A stretch of 6,718 nt of DNA from Desulfobacteraceae bacterium (lineage in GTDB: Bacteria; Desulfobacterota; Desulfobacteria; Desulfobacterales; Desulfatirhabdiaceae): contig DAIEFO010000123.1 of the NCBI GenBank assembly GCA_027325475.1, positions 1-6,718 of the forward strand, written 5' to 3'. The position numbers and the translations under genes were made by a program. Each line of letters begins with the position of its first letter. Position 1 is the first letter of the stretch. The notes beneath the pieces are model-generated. The model did not search any database, was not told the DNA's origin, and saw only the letters and a program-made list of their open reading frames with translations. This document shows, one piece after another, positions 1-4,870 of this stretch.

Positions 1-845
1 GAGAGCATATCCTTCTGGCGCGTCAGGTAGGTGTTCCCAGGATTGTGGTCTTTTTAAATAAATGTGACATGGTGGATGATCCCGAGCTGATCGAGCTTGT
101 AGAGCTGGAACTCCGGGAGCTTTTGAACAAGTATGATTTTCCTGGAGATGACACGCCGATTATTCGCGGAAGCGCATTGAAGGCGCTGGAGAGTGATAAT
201 CCGGACAGCGAAGAAGCCAAGTGTATATTCGAGTTGATGGCTGCGATCGATTCATATATTCCGGAGCCGAAGCGGGATATCGACAAGCCGTTTTTGATGC
301 CTGTAGAAGATGTATTCAGTATTTCCGGCCGGGGTACCGTGGTGACGGGACGTGTTGACCGCGGGGTGATCAAGGTGGGTGAAGCTGTGGAGATCGTCGG
401 GATTCGTCCGACGCAAAAGACGGTGTGCACAGGCGTTGAGATGTTTCGCAAGCTTTTGGATGAAGGCCGGGCCGGAGACAACATCGGTGTGTTGCTGCGT
501 GGCACCAAGCGGGAGGAAGTAGAACGGGGTCAGGTGGTAGCGCATCCCGGGACGATCACACCGCATACCAAATTCAAGGCGGAAGTGTATATTCTGAGCA
601 AGGAAGAGGGCGGGCGTCATACGCCATTTTTCAATGGGTACCGGCCGCAGTTTTATTTCAGGACAACGGATGTAACGGGGATTCTGACGTTGCCGGAAGG
701 TGTTGAGATGGTAATGCCCGGTGATAATGTGGCGATAACGGCAGAGTTGATCACGCCGATTGCTATGGAAAAAGAGCTGCGGTTTGCGATTCGTGAAGGC
801 GGCAGAACCGTAGGGGCTGGTGTCGTCAGCGAAATTCTGGCCTAA
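1..845 (+). CDS. tuf: Elongation factor Tu, 3' part (5' end outside window)
   Basis: GTPase that delivers aminoacyl-tRNA to the ribosomal A site in the cytoplasm. The reading frame is open from position 3, giving 280 codons to the TAA at 843-845. It starts with EHILLARQVGVP, which corresponds to about residue 117 of the usual roughly 395-residue protein. The guanine-recognition motif NKCD is at 57-68 and the SAL motif (G5) follows near 169-177. The P-loop, switch I and DxxG motifs lie upstream of the window. Domain 2 begins near 285 (KPFLMPVEDVFSISGRG) and domain 3 near 560 (HTKFKAEVYILSKEEGGRH). The C-terminus REGGRTVGAGVV is typical. It lies 16 nt before rpmG with no terminator, so the two are probably co-transcribed. 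Many bacteria carry a second tuf copy in the str operon; this is the copy linked to secE-nusG. An ATG-less open stretch beginning at the GTG at 45 is not a real start. Identification is essentially certain. Confidence 0.98.
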   Translation, partial: EHILLARQVGVPRIVVFLNKCDMVDDPELIELVELELRELLNKYDFPGDDTPIIRGSALKALESDNPDSEEAKCIFELMAAIDSYIPEPKRDIDKPFLMPVEDVFSISGRGTVVTGRVDRGVIKVGEAVEIVGIRPTQKTVCTGVEMFRKLLDEGRAGDNIGVLLRGTKREEVERGQVVAHPGTITPHTKFKAEVYILSKEEGGRHTPFFNGYRPQFYFRTTDVTGILTLPEGVEMVMPGDNVAITAELITPIAMEKELRFAIREGGRTVGAGVVSEILA

Positions 846-861
846 ATAAAGGAGTCAGCAG

Positions 862-1011
862 GTGAGAATCATTGTAAATCTTGCATGTACTGAATGCAAA
901 AGAAAGAATTACTCTACAACCAAAAATAAGCGTACGACTCCGGACAAGCTGGAGTTCAGCAAATATTGCAGGTTCTGCCGAAAGCATACCCCGCATAAAG
1001 AAACCAAGTAA
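862..1011 (+). CDS. rpmG: 50S ribosomal protein L33 (bL33)
   Basis: Small large-subunit ribosomal protein of 49 residues, the usual length for the family. It starts with GTG (MRIIVNLACTECKRKNYSTT) preceded by GGAG at 851-854 with a 7-nt spacer, and ends with TAA at 1009-1011. Two CxxC pairs are visible, C9/C12 and C36/C39 (CTEC and CRFC), so this is the zinc-binding C+ form rather than the cysteine-free form that many bacteria also carry. The C-terminal RKHTPHKETK is characteristic. It sits between tuf and tRNA-Trp, an arrangement seen in many bacteria, and is probably read from the tuf promoter. The frame is short and starts with GTG, so it is easily missed by automatic callers. Confidence 0.96.
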   Translation: MRIIVNLACTECKRKNYSTTKNKRTTPDKLEFSKYCRFCRKHTPHKETK

Positions 1012-1053
1012 ACGCGGTTCAATGTCTTTGTGATAACAAGTTTGTAAAACAAC

Positions 1054-1129
1054 AGGCCAGTAGCTCTAATGGTAGAGCGTCGGACTCCAAATCCGAGTGC
1101 TGGGGGTTCGAGTCCCTCCTGGCCTGCCA
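1054..1129 (+). tRNA. tRNA-Trp (anticodon CCA)
   Basis: A complete 76-nt cloverleaf. The acceptor stem AGGCCAG (1054-1060) pairs fully with CTGGCCT (1119-1125). The D stem is GCTC/GAGC (1063-1066 with 1075-1078). The anticodon stem is TCGGA/TCCGA (1080-1084 with 1092-1096) and its 7-nt loop CTCCAAA contains CCA at 1087-1089. The T stem is GGGGG/CCCTC (1102-1106 with 1114-1118, one G-U) with loop TTCGAGT. The discriminator base is G (1126), as expected for bacterial TrpRS, and CCA is encoded at 1127-1129. It lies 42 nt after rpmG, where no convincing promoter is visible, so it is probably processed from the tuf-rpmG transcript. Confidence 0.98.
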
Positions 1130-1144
1130 AACCATTTGAGAAGT

Positions 1145-1201
1145 AAAGCTCAAAGAACGTCAGGGCGTCTGACGATGTCTGCTTTGAGCTTTCGCTTTTT
1201 T
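1145..1201 (+). terminator. Nested hairpin plus T-run between tRNA-Trp and secE (possible terminator/attenuator)
   Basis: AAAGCTCAAAG (1145-1155) and CTTTGAGCTTT (1182-1192) form a perfect 11-bp outer stem. Inside it CGTCAG (1158-1163) pairs with CTGACG (1169-1174) around a 5-nt loop. Three bases after the outer stem comes T6 (1196-1201). This looks like an intrinsic terminator, but downstream secE and nusG need transcription and no promoter fits between it and secE. I infer partial termination, regulated read-through, or a signal for processing the tRNA 3' end. The T-run touches the secE ribosome binding site. The structure is seen directly; the function is inference. Confidence 0.5.
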
Positions 1202-1206
1202 AGGAG
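1202..1206 (+). promoter_or_regulatory. secE ribosome binding site
   Basis: AGGAG lies 4 nt before the ATG at 1211 and directly after the T-run of the preceding hairpin. It decides the secE start: the in-frame ATG at 1175 lies inside the hairpin and has no comparable ribosome binding site. A frame opening at 1097 would begin inside the tRNA. Confidence 0.75.
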
Positions 1207-1210
1207 AATA

Positions 1211-1603
1211 ATGGGACGGTTACTCAAAAAAAAAGATCCGGGCCTGAAAAAGAAAAGGGCGCCGGGAGAAGATGCAGGGCTTTCCCGGGACGGATCTGGC
1301 GTTGGCGTATCGGCGTTTGCAGGCTCAGGGACAATTGCTGCGGCCAGGAGTGGTGGTCAGTCTAAAAACGTTTCCGCCTCCAAAAATACTGTGGGCAGTG
1401 TCGCGCTCAAAGTAAAATATGTGGATCAGGCATTGCAGTTTCTTCGGGAAGTGAAGGTAGAGCTTAAAAAGGTGGTGTGGCCTTCGCGGAAACAAACTGT
1501 GGCTTCTACAGTGGTGGTGATCGTGCTTGTATTGCTGGTGTCCTTGTTTTTAGGAATTGTTGATCTCGGATTGTCCAGTCTGATTAAGGTTGTCTTGAGT
1601 TAG
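1211..1603 (+). CDS. secE: Protein translocase subunit SecE
   Basis: Essential small subunit that clamps SecY in the inner-membrane SecYEG export channel. From the ATG at 1211 it has 130 residues. The conserved SecE domain is at the C-terminus (about residues 68-130): an amphipathic helix with FLREVKVELKKVVWPSRKQT (residues 77-96), then one membrane span (about 98-118). This is the single-span form, unlike the three-span E. coli protein. The first roughly 65 residues are a Lys/Arg-rich start followed by a Gly/Ala/Ser-rich linker without recognisable fold. They make the protein about twice the length of minimal SecE. An A9 run (1226-1234) encodes three lysines near the start. The stop TAG (1601-1603) overlaps the nusG ribosome binding site, implying coupled translation. 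The start at 1211 is well supported by AGGAG; 1175 is an alternative. Confidence 0.95.
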   Translation: MGRLLKKKDPGLKKKRAPGEDAGLSRDGSGVGVSAFAGSGTIAAARSGGQSKNVSASKNTVGSVALKVKYVDQALQFLREVKVELKKVVWPSRKQTVASTVVVIVLVLLVSLFLGIVDLGLSSLIKVVLS

Positions 1604-1606
1604 GAG
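1602..1606 (+). promoter_or_regulatory. nusG ribosome binding site overlapping the secE stop
   Basis: AGGAG overlaps the secE stop codon TAG. It leaves only 2 nt before the ATG at 1609 but 8 nt before an in-frame TTG at 1615. The spacing therefore favours TTG as the true nusG start, although ATG is the conventional choice. Confidence 0.6.
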
Positions 1607-1608
1607 AG

Positions 1609-2145
1609 ATGGAATTGTCGTTGAAATGGTACATAGTCCATGTATATTCTGGATTTGAAAATAAGGTCAAGATGTCTCTGGATGAGCGTATTGCTACCTC
1701 GGTGCATCCCGAAAAGTTCGGCGAGGTTCTGGTGCCAACCGAACAGATCGTTGAGCTGGTGAAGGGGAAACGAAAAGAGTCGTCGCGCAAATTTTATCCA
1801 GGATACATTCTCGTCAAAATGGAACTTGACGATGAAACGTGGCATATTGTCAATGATACTTCCAAGGTGACCGGGTTTCTGGGGGGTAAGGAAAAACCGA
1901 CACCGCTTTCAGACGAAGAGGCCGCGCAGATACTGAATCGGATGGAGGCTGGGAAGCAAAAACCCAAACCTAAATTTTATTTTGAACCGGGCGATGAAAT
2001 TCGGGTAGTGGATGGGCCTTTTTCCAATTTTAATGGAACGGTGGATGATGTCAATCCGGAGAAAGGGAAAATCAGGGTTCTGGTAAGTATTTTTGGAAGA
2101 TCAACGCCCGTTGAATTGGAATTTGTCCAAGTCATCAAGTTATAA
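1609..2145 (+). CDS. nusG: Transcription termination/antitermination protein NusG
   Basis: Binds the RNA polymerase clamp, supports elongation, and links polymerase to Rho or to ribosomal protein S10. Length is 178 residues, the family norm. The N-terminal NGN domain (about residues 6-115) begins with LKWYIVHVYSGFENKV and includes the conserved FYPGYILVKM (62-71) and TGFLGG (88-93). A Lys/Pro linker follows (116-122), and the C-terminal KOW domain (126-178) shows DGPFSNFNGTV (135-145) and ends in FVQVIKL. The ATG at 1609 is called, but the ribosome binding site is only 2 nt away. TTG at 1615 would give MSLKWY, the more typical N-terminus, with an 8-nt spacer and a 176-residue product. It lies 5 nt after secE, the usual pairing, and ahead of rplK. 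Confidence 0.97.
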   Translation: MELSLKWYIVHVYSGFENKVKMSLDERIATSVHPEKFGEVLVPTEQIVELVKGKRKESSRKFYPGYILVKMELDDETWHIVNDTSKVTGFLGGKEKPTPLSDEEAAQILNRMEAGKQKPKPKFYFEPGDEIRVVDGPFSNFNGTVDDVNPEKGKIRVLVSIFGRSTPVELEFVQVIKL

Positions 2146-2167
2146 ATATCAGGAGTATTGAAATACA

Positions 2168-2590
2168 ATGGCCAAAAAGGTGATTGCGCAGATAAAATTG
2201 CAGGTTATGGCGGGAAAAGCAAATCCATCCCCCCCGATCGGTCCGGCGCTGGGGCAGCATGGGGTCAATATCATGGAGTTCTGTAAGGCGTTTAATGCCA
2301 AAACCGCCAATGATGAAGGTATGATTATACCGGCTATCATTACAGTCTATCAGGACAGGACTTTTACATTTATCACAAAGACGCCGCCAGCATCCGTGCT
2401 TTTGAAAAAAGCAGCCAAAATCGCCAAAGGTGCAGGAGATCCCAAGCGGGATAAGGTCGCAAAACTGACAATGGATCAGGTAACTGAAATTGCAAGGCAA
2501 AAGATGGTGGACTTGAATGCGAACGATCTGGATGCTGCCTGTAAAATTATCATGGGAACAGCCAGAAGCATGGGAATAGAAGTTGGCTGA
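2168..2590 (+). CDS. rplK: 50S ribosomal protein L11 (uL11)
   Basis: Binds the GTPase-associated region of 23S rRNA at the base of the stalk and is needed for stringent-factor activation. Length 140 residues, as expected. The N-terminal domain contains GKANPSPPIGPALGQHGVNI (residues 16-35). Pro22 and Pro26, where thiostrepton-resistance changes are known in other bacteria, are both present. The hinge is near KTPPAS (71-76). The C-terminal rRNA-binding domain carries the family signature KMVDLNANDLDAACKIIMGT (112-131). AGGAG at 2151-2155 lies 12 nt before the ATG, which is long. It lies 22 nt after nusG and 24 nt before rplA, its usual partner. Confidence 0.98.
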   Translation: MAKKVIAQIKLQVMAGKANPSPPIGPALGQHGVNIMEFCKAFNAKTANDEGMIIPAIITVYQDRTFTFITKTPPASVLLKKAAKIAKGAGDPKRDKVAKLTMDQVTEIARQKMVDLNANDLDAACKIIMGTARSMGIEVG

Positions 2591-2614
2591 AGATAAAAGG
2601 AGCAAAAAAAGAAA

Positions 2615-3322
2615 ATGCCGAAGCGGGGTAAAAAGTATTTAGAATCACAGAAGAAGGTTGATGTAAATAAACGACATGACCTGTCTGAAGCCGTCCGGGT
2701 GGCGCTCGAATCATCTTTTGCCAAATTTGATGAAACTGTAGATGTGGCTGTGCGTCTTGGGGTGGATCCGCGTCATGCAGATCAAATGGTTCGTGGGACG
2801 GTGGTGCTTCCTAACGGGTTGGGTAAAGTTGTAAAAATTCTGGTATTTGCAAAAGGCGAAAAAGAAAAAGAGGCGCTTGAAGCTGGCGCCGACTTTGCCG
2901 GAAGCGATGAACTGGTTGACAAGATCAAGGATGGCTGGACGGGTTTTGACAAAGCCGTAGCAACACCGGATATGATGGGAACGGTCGGAAAGATCGGTAA
3001 AATACTCGGGCCCAGAGGGTTGATGCCCAATGTGAAAACGGGGACAGTCACCTTTGATGTTGTAAAAGCAATCAATGAATTGAAGGCAGGTAAAATTGAT
3101 TTCCGGGTGGAAAAGGCCGGGATTGTACATGTACCGGTCGGCAAGGTCTCTTTTGGTGTCGAGAAGCTGGTTCAGAATATAACGGCGTTTTTAGAAACGA
3201 TCGCCCGGATAAAACCATCGACCAGCAAAGGGACATATGTGAAAGGGATTGCGATATCCACGACAATGGGTCCGGGAGTCAAGGTCGATACAGTTTCACT
3301 GAAAGATGTTATTCGTTCGTAA
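2615..3322 (+). CDS. rplA: 50S ribosomal protein L1 (uL1)
   Basis: Forms the mobile L1 stalk of the large subunit that contacts deacylated tRNA at the E site. In E. coli it also represses its own operon by binding the mRNA ahead of rplK. Length 235 residues, standard. The N-terminus is MPKRGKKYLESQKKVD, and the signature PDMMGTVGKIGKILGPRGLM (residues 118-137) is intact, followed by PNVKTGTVTFDV. The C-terminal SKGTYVKGIAISTTMGPGVKVD is typical. AGGAG at 2598-2602 is 12 nt before the ATG. The leaders upstream of rplK (22 nt) and rplA (24 nt) are too short to show a recognisable L1-binding hairpin, so autoregulation at this site cannot be read from the sequence. Confidence 0.98.
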   Translation: MPKRGKKYLESQKKVDVNKRHDLSEAVRVALESSFAKFDETVDVAVRLGVDPRHADQMVRGTVVLPNGLGKVVKILVFAKGEKEKEALEAGADFAGSDELVDKIKDGWTGFDKAVATPDMMGTVGKIGKILGPRGLMPNVKTGTVTFDVVKAINELKAGKIDFRVEKAGIVHVPVGKVSFGVEKLVQNITAFLETIARIKPSTSKGTYVKGIAISTTMGPGVKVDTVSLKDVIRS

Positions 3323-3334
3323 TCCGCAATGGAT

Positions 3335-3487
3335 GAAGAAACACTGAAGGTTCAAGCGTTCCGATTTCTTGCAGAGTGTAGTTCCTGTCCAAGACCGTAG
3401 GTGCACTGATGAGTGTTTAAGTGGCGTTGCTGGCCTACCGAGATGGGTGCTGAGATTGAAACAGACCAGAGAAATAGCTGTGTCTTC
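3335..3487 (+). promoter_or_regulatory. Ribosomal protein L10 leader (autoregulatory mRNA element)
   Basis: The gap between rplA and rplJ contains the hallmark core of the L10 leader family: GTCCAAGACCGTAGGTG near 3387-3403, followed by GCCTACCGAGATGG near 3433-3446. GTAGG (3397-3401) pairs with CCTAC (3434-3438), enclosing a small hairpin CACT-GATG-AGTG (3404-3415). TTCAA (3351-3355) can pair with TTGAA (3456-3460). An outer closing stem is possible from GAAG/ACAC (3335-3338, 3341-3344) with GTGT/CTTC (3480-3487). In known bacteria the L10-L12 complex binds this RNA and represses rplJ-rplL translation. Boundaries are approximate. Recognition is by memory of the motif, not a covariance search. 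Confidence 0.8.
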
Positions 3488-3520
3488 CGTATTCAATCGA
3501 TAATTCCATCGAACCTCAAA

Positions 3521-3549
3521 TTGGCAATAACCTCCGGTATTTTTATAAG
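3521..3549 (+). promoter_or_regulatory. Possible sigma-70-type promoter just upstream of rplJ
   Basis: TTGGCA (3521-3526) and TATAAG (3544-3549) each match 5 of 6 consensus bases and are separated by the optimal 17 nt. The predicted transcript start, near 3555-3557, falls in the rplJ ribosome binding site itself. Such an RNA would lack the L10 leader and the ACCTCC segment that can mask that site. The elements are visible; activity is inference and chance occurrence in this AT-rich stretch is possible. Confidence 0.4.
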
Positions 3550-3560
3550 AGGAAGGAGGT
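3530..3560 (+). promoter_or_regulatory. Hairpin able to mask the rplJ ribosome binding site
   Basis: ACCTCC (3530-3535) is the exact complement of GGAGGT (3555-3560), the core of the rplJ ribosome binding site, with a 19-nt loop. A second complementary segment, ACCTC at 3513-3517, could compete for the same bases. It lies directly after the L10 leader, so it is a plausible expression platform: L10 binding could favour the masked form. The long loop makes the stem modest in stability. Confidence 0.45.
3553..3559 (+). promoter_or_regulatory. rplJ ribosome binding site
   Basis: AAGGAGG is a near-perfect anti-16S match but lies 12 nt from the GTG start at 3572. The strong site and long spacer, together with complementary segments upstream, fit a start that is controlled by RNA structure. 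Confidence 0.7.
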
Positions 3561-3571
3561 GTATATAAACT

Positions 3572-4102
3572 GTGAATCTTGAAAAAAAACAGCAGATTGT
3601 TGATGAGCTTAAGGAGAGTTTCTCCAAGTCTAAAATTGTCATTCTGACAGATTTTACCGGACTTGATGTGGCGACGATGAATTCACTGCGCAGGCAGCTT
3701 CGGAATGTCAATGTCGAGTACAAGGTGGTTAAAAACTCGCTGCTGGCGCGTGCGGCTGAAAACAATGATGTTGCTGTTATCAAGGACAAACTGAAAGAAG
3801 CCAGCGCCGTTGCTTATAGTTATGATGATCCGGTGGCACCTGCAAAGGTGTTGAGTGCTTTCGCGAAAGATAATGAAAAGTTCAGGATCAAGGCGGGTGT
3901 TCTTCAGGGAAAATTGCTGGATAGTGATGCCATCATGGCCTTGTCGTTGCTGCCGTCACGCGAAGCGTTGCTGGGACAGTTGCTGTCCGTTATGACAGGT
4001 GTTCCGACGGCTTTCGTAAGGGCGTTAAGCAATATTCCGCAAAAATTCCTGTATGTACTGACTGCGCTTAAAGAACAAAAAGAAAAAGCAATTACCGAAT
4101 AA
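3572..4102 (+). CDS. rplJ: 50S ribosomal protein L10 (uL10)
   Basis: Base of the ribosomal stalk: the N-terminal domain binds 23S rRNA and L11, while the C-terminal helix carries the L7/L12 dimers. Length 176 residues, within the family range. The start is GTG, read as MNLEKKQQIVDELKESF. The rRNA-binding domain shows TDFTGLDVATMNSLRRQLR (residues 26-44) and VEYKVVKNSLLARA (48-61). LLPSREALLGQLLSVMTG (126-143) leads into the L12-binding C-terminal helix (about 140-176, ending KEQKEKAITE). An A8 run (3582-3589) follows the fourth codon start. It is followed 33 nt later by rplL and preceded by its own feedback leader. The upstream in-frame space has no better start with a ribosome binding site. 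Confidence 0.98.
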   Translation: MNLEKKQQIVDELKESFSKSKIVILTDFTGLDVATMNSLRRQLRNVNVEYKVVKNSLLARAAENNDVAVIKDKLKEASAVAYSYDDPVAPAKVLSAFAKDNEKFRIKAGVLQGKLLDSDAIMALSLLPSREALLGQLLSVMTGVPTAFVRALSNIPQKFLYVLTALKEQKEKAITE

Positions 4103-4135
4103 GATAGTGATGTAACAACTGGAGGGATATACCAA

Positions 4136-4516
4136 ATGGCTGATATTACAAAAGCAGATGTTATTGATTTTATAGCAAATATGACGGTTCTGGAACTTTC
4201 TGAACTCGTAAAGGAAATGGAAGAGAAGTTCGGAGTTTCGGCTGCGGCGCCGGTAGCGATGGTTGCTGCGGCTTCCACTGAAGCGGCAGCGCCGGCTCAG
4301 GAGCAGACGGAATTCAATGTTATTCTGACTGGTTTTGGCGACAAGAAAATTCAGGTCATCAAAGAGGTCAGGGCTGTCACAGGGCTCGGCCTCAAGGAGG
4401 CCAAGGATCTGGTGGATGGTGTACCTAAACCTCTGAAAGAGGGGGTTTCCAAGGATGACGCTGCCAAAATCAAAGCCCAAATCGAAGAAGCTGGTGGCCA
4501 GGTTGAAATAAAATAG
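4136..4516 (+). CDS. rplL: 50S ribosomal protein L7/L12 (bL12)
   Basis: Multi-copy stalk protein that recruits and activates translational GTPases such as EF-Tu and EF-G. Length 126 residues, typical. The N-terminal dimerisation helices occupy about residues 1-33 (MTVLELSELVKEMEEKFGVS). The flexible hinge (about 35-57) is rich in Ala and includes Pro. The C-terminal factor-binding domain (58-126) contains the highly conserved KEVRAVTGLGLKEAKDLVD (76-94). GGAGG at 4121-4125 stands 10 nt before the ATG. It is translated from the rplJ transcript, and the strong site fits the need for four or six copies per L10. A 354-nt non-coding gap separates it from rpoB. Confidence 0.98.
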   Translation: MADITKADVIDFIANMTVLELSELVKEMEEKFGVSAAAPVAMVAAASTEAAAPAQEQTEFNVILTGFGDKKIQVIKEVRAVTGLGLKEAKDLVDGVPKPLKEGVSKDDAAKIKAQIEEAGGQVEIK

Positions 4517-4545
4517 CACTGCACAATATTTCAGGGAATCTAAAT

Positions 4546-4592
4546 GGAGATGGGATGACAGGGCTTTTGCCTTAAATCCCATTTCCGCTTTT
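4546..4592 (+). terminator. Attenuator-like hairpin between rplL and rpoB
   Basis: GGAGATGGGAT (4546-4556) pairs with ATCCCATTTCC (4576-4586) over 11 bp with one G-U. Inside, AGGGC (4560-4564) pairs with GCCTT (4569-4573) around a TTTT loop. GCTTTT (4587-4592) follows the stem, as in an intrinsic terminator with a short T-run. An outer stem, TTCAGGG (4530-4536) with CCCTGAA (4599-4605), can close the whole structure and could be a double-stranded processing site. The T-run is short, so partial termination lowering rpoB relative to rplL is the likely effect. That role is inferred from position and the E. coli parallel. Confidence 0.6.
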
Positions 4593-4800
4593 CCGAAACC
4601 CTGAATTTGGCGAACACATAAAACGTCAAAACCAGATACAGAAAGTTTAAGATCAATACGCGAAGAAATCATTGTCAGTGAAGGGCCCATTTAGCTATTT
4701 GGTAAATGACGAAGGATATCGCGTAATGCAGATGATCAACTTTCCATGAAGCCTTTAATTTGATGGCCTCGTAACAAGTCGATTTTCAGACAGCTTCGTT

Positions 4801-4844
4801 AAAGTTTGTTTGCAAGCAGCGCTTGAAACAGCATACAAACTTTT
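4801..4844 (+). other. Second hairpin upstream of rpoB
   Basis: AAAGTTTGT (4801-4809) pairs perfectly with ACAAACTTT (4835-4843), 9 bp. Within it CAAGC (4813-4817) pairs with GCTTG (4821-4825) around a 3-nt loop. The 3' arm ends in TTTT (4841-4844). It ends 18 nt before the rpoB ribosome binding site GGAG (4862-4865). It could be a processing site, a weak pause or terminator, or an mRNA-stabilising 5' structure; the sequence does not decide. Confidence 0.45.
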
Positions 4845-4870
4845 GCGGAGTCGTCGAATTTGGAGCTACA

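Larger units (their letters stand above)
4517..4870 (+). other. rplL-rpoB intergenic region (354 nt, non-coding)
   Basis: No credible protein gene is present on either strand; short ATG frames such as those at 4707 and 4728 stop within about eight codons. It holds a terminator-like compound hairpin (4530-4605), a less structured middle (4606-4800) with the palindrome GGGCCC at 4683-4688, and a second hairpin (4801-4843) shortly before rpoB. In E. coli the equivalent gap of about 320 nt contains an attenuator and an RNase III processing site, which suggests a similar role here. No strong promoter was seen: TTGTCA at 4672-4677 has only a poor -10 partner. Confidence 0.7.

Noticed and set aside
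909..1130. Minus-strand frame of 73 codons covering tRNA-Trp and rpmG
   Set aside because: Its N-terminus is simply the reverse complement of the tRNA (a GLEPPALGF-type false protein common in databases); the rest is antisense to rpmG.
1097..1210. Extended secE start inside the tRNA (1097) or at ATG 1175
   Set aside because: 1097 lies within the tRNA variable region and 1175 within the hairpin. Only the ATG at 1211 has a good ribosome binding site.
4683..4688. GGGCCC palindrome
   Set aside because: A six-base palindrome is expected by chance, and no flanking symmetry suggests a protein-binding site.
4025..4690. Long open frame (221 codons) on the minus strand across the rplJ end, rplL and the following gap
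   Set aside because: It is antisense to rplL, which is unmistakable, and its translation shows no known domain, with Phe/Cys-rich composition typical of a shadow frame.
4672..4700. Possible rpoB promoter beginning TTGTCA
   Set aside because: At 16-18 nt spacing the -10 region (around CTATTT) matches poorly, so it is no better than chance.
4811..4839. Possible promoter TTGCAA-18 nt-TACAAA (4810-4815 and 4834-4839)
   Set aside because: Each hexamer matches only 4 of 6 bases, the spacing is not optimal, and the bases are better explained by the hairpin.
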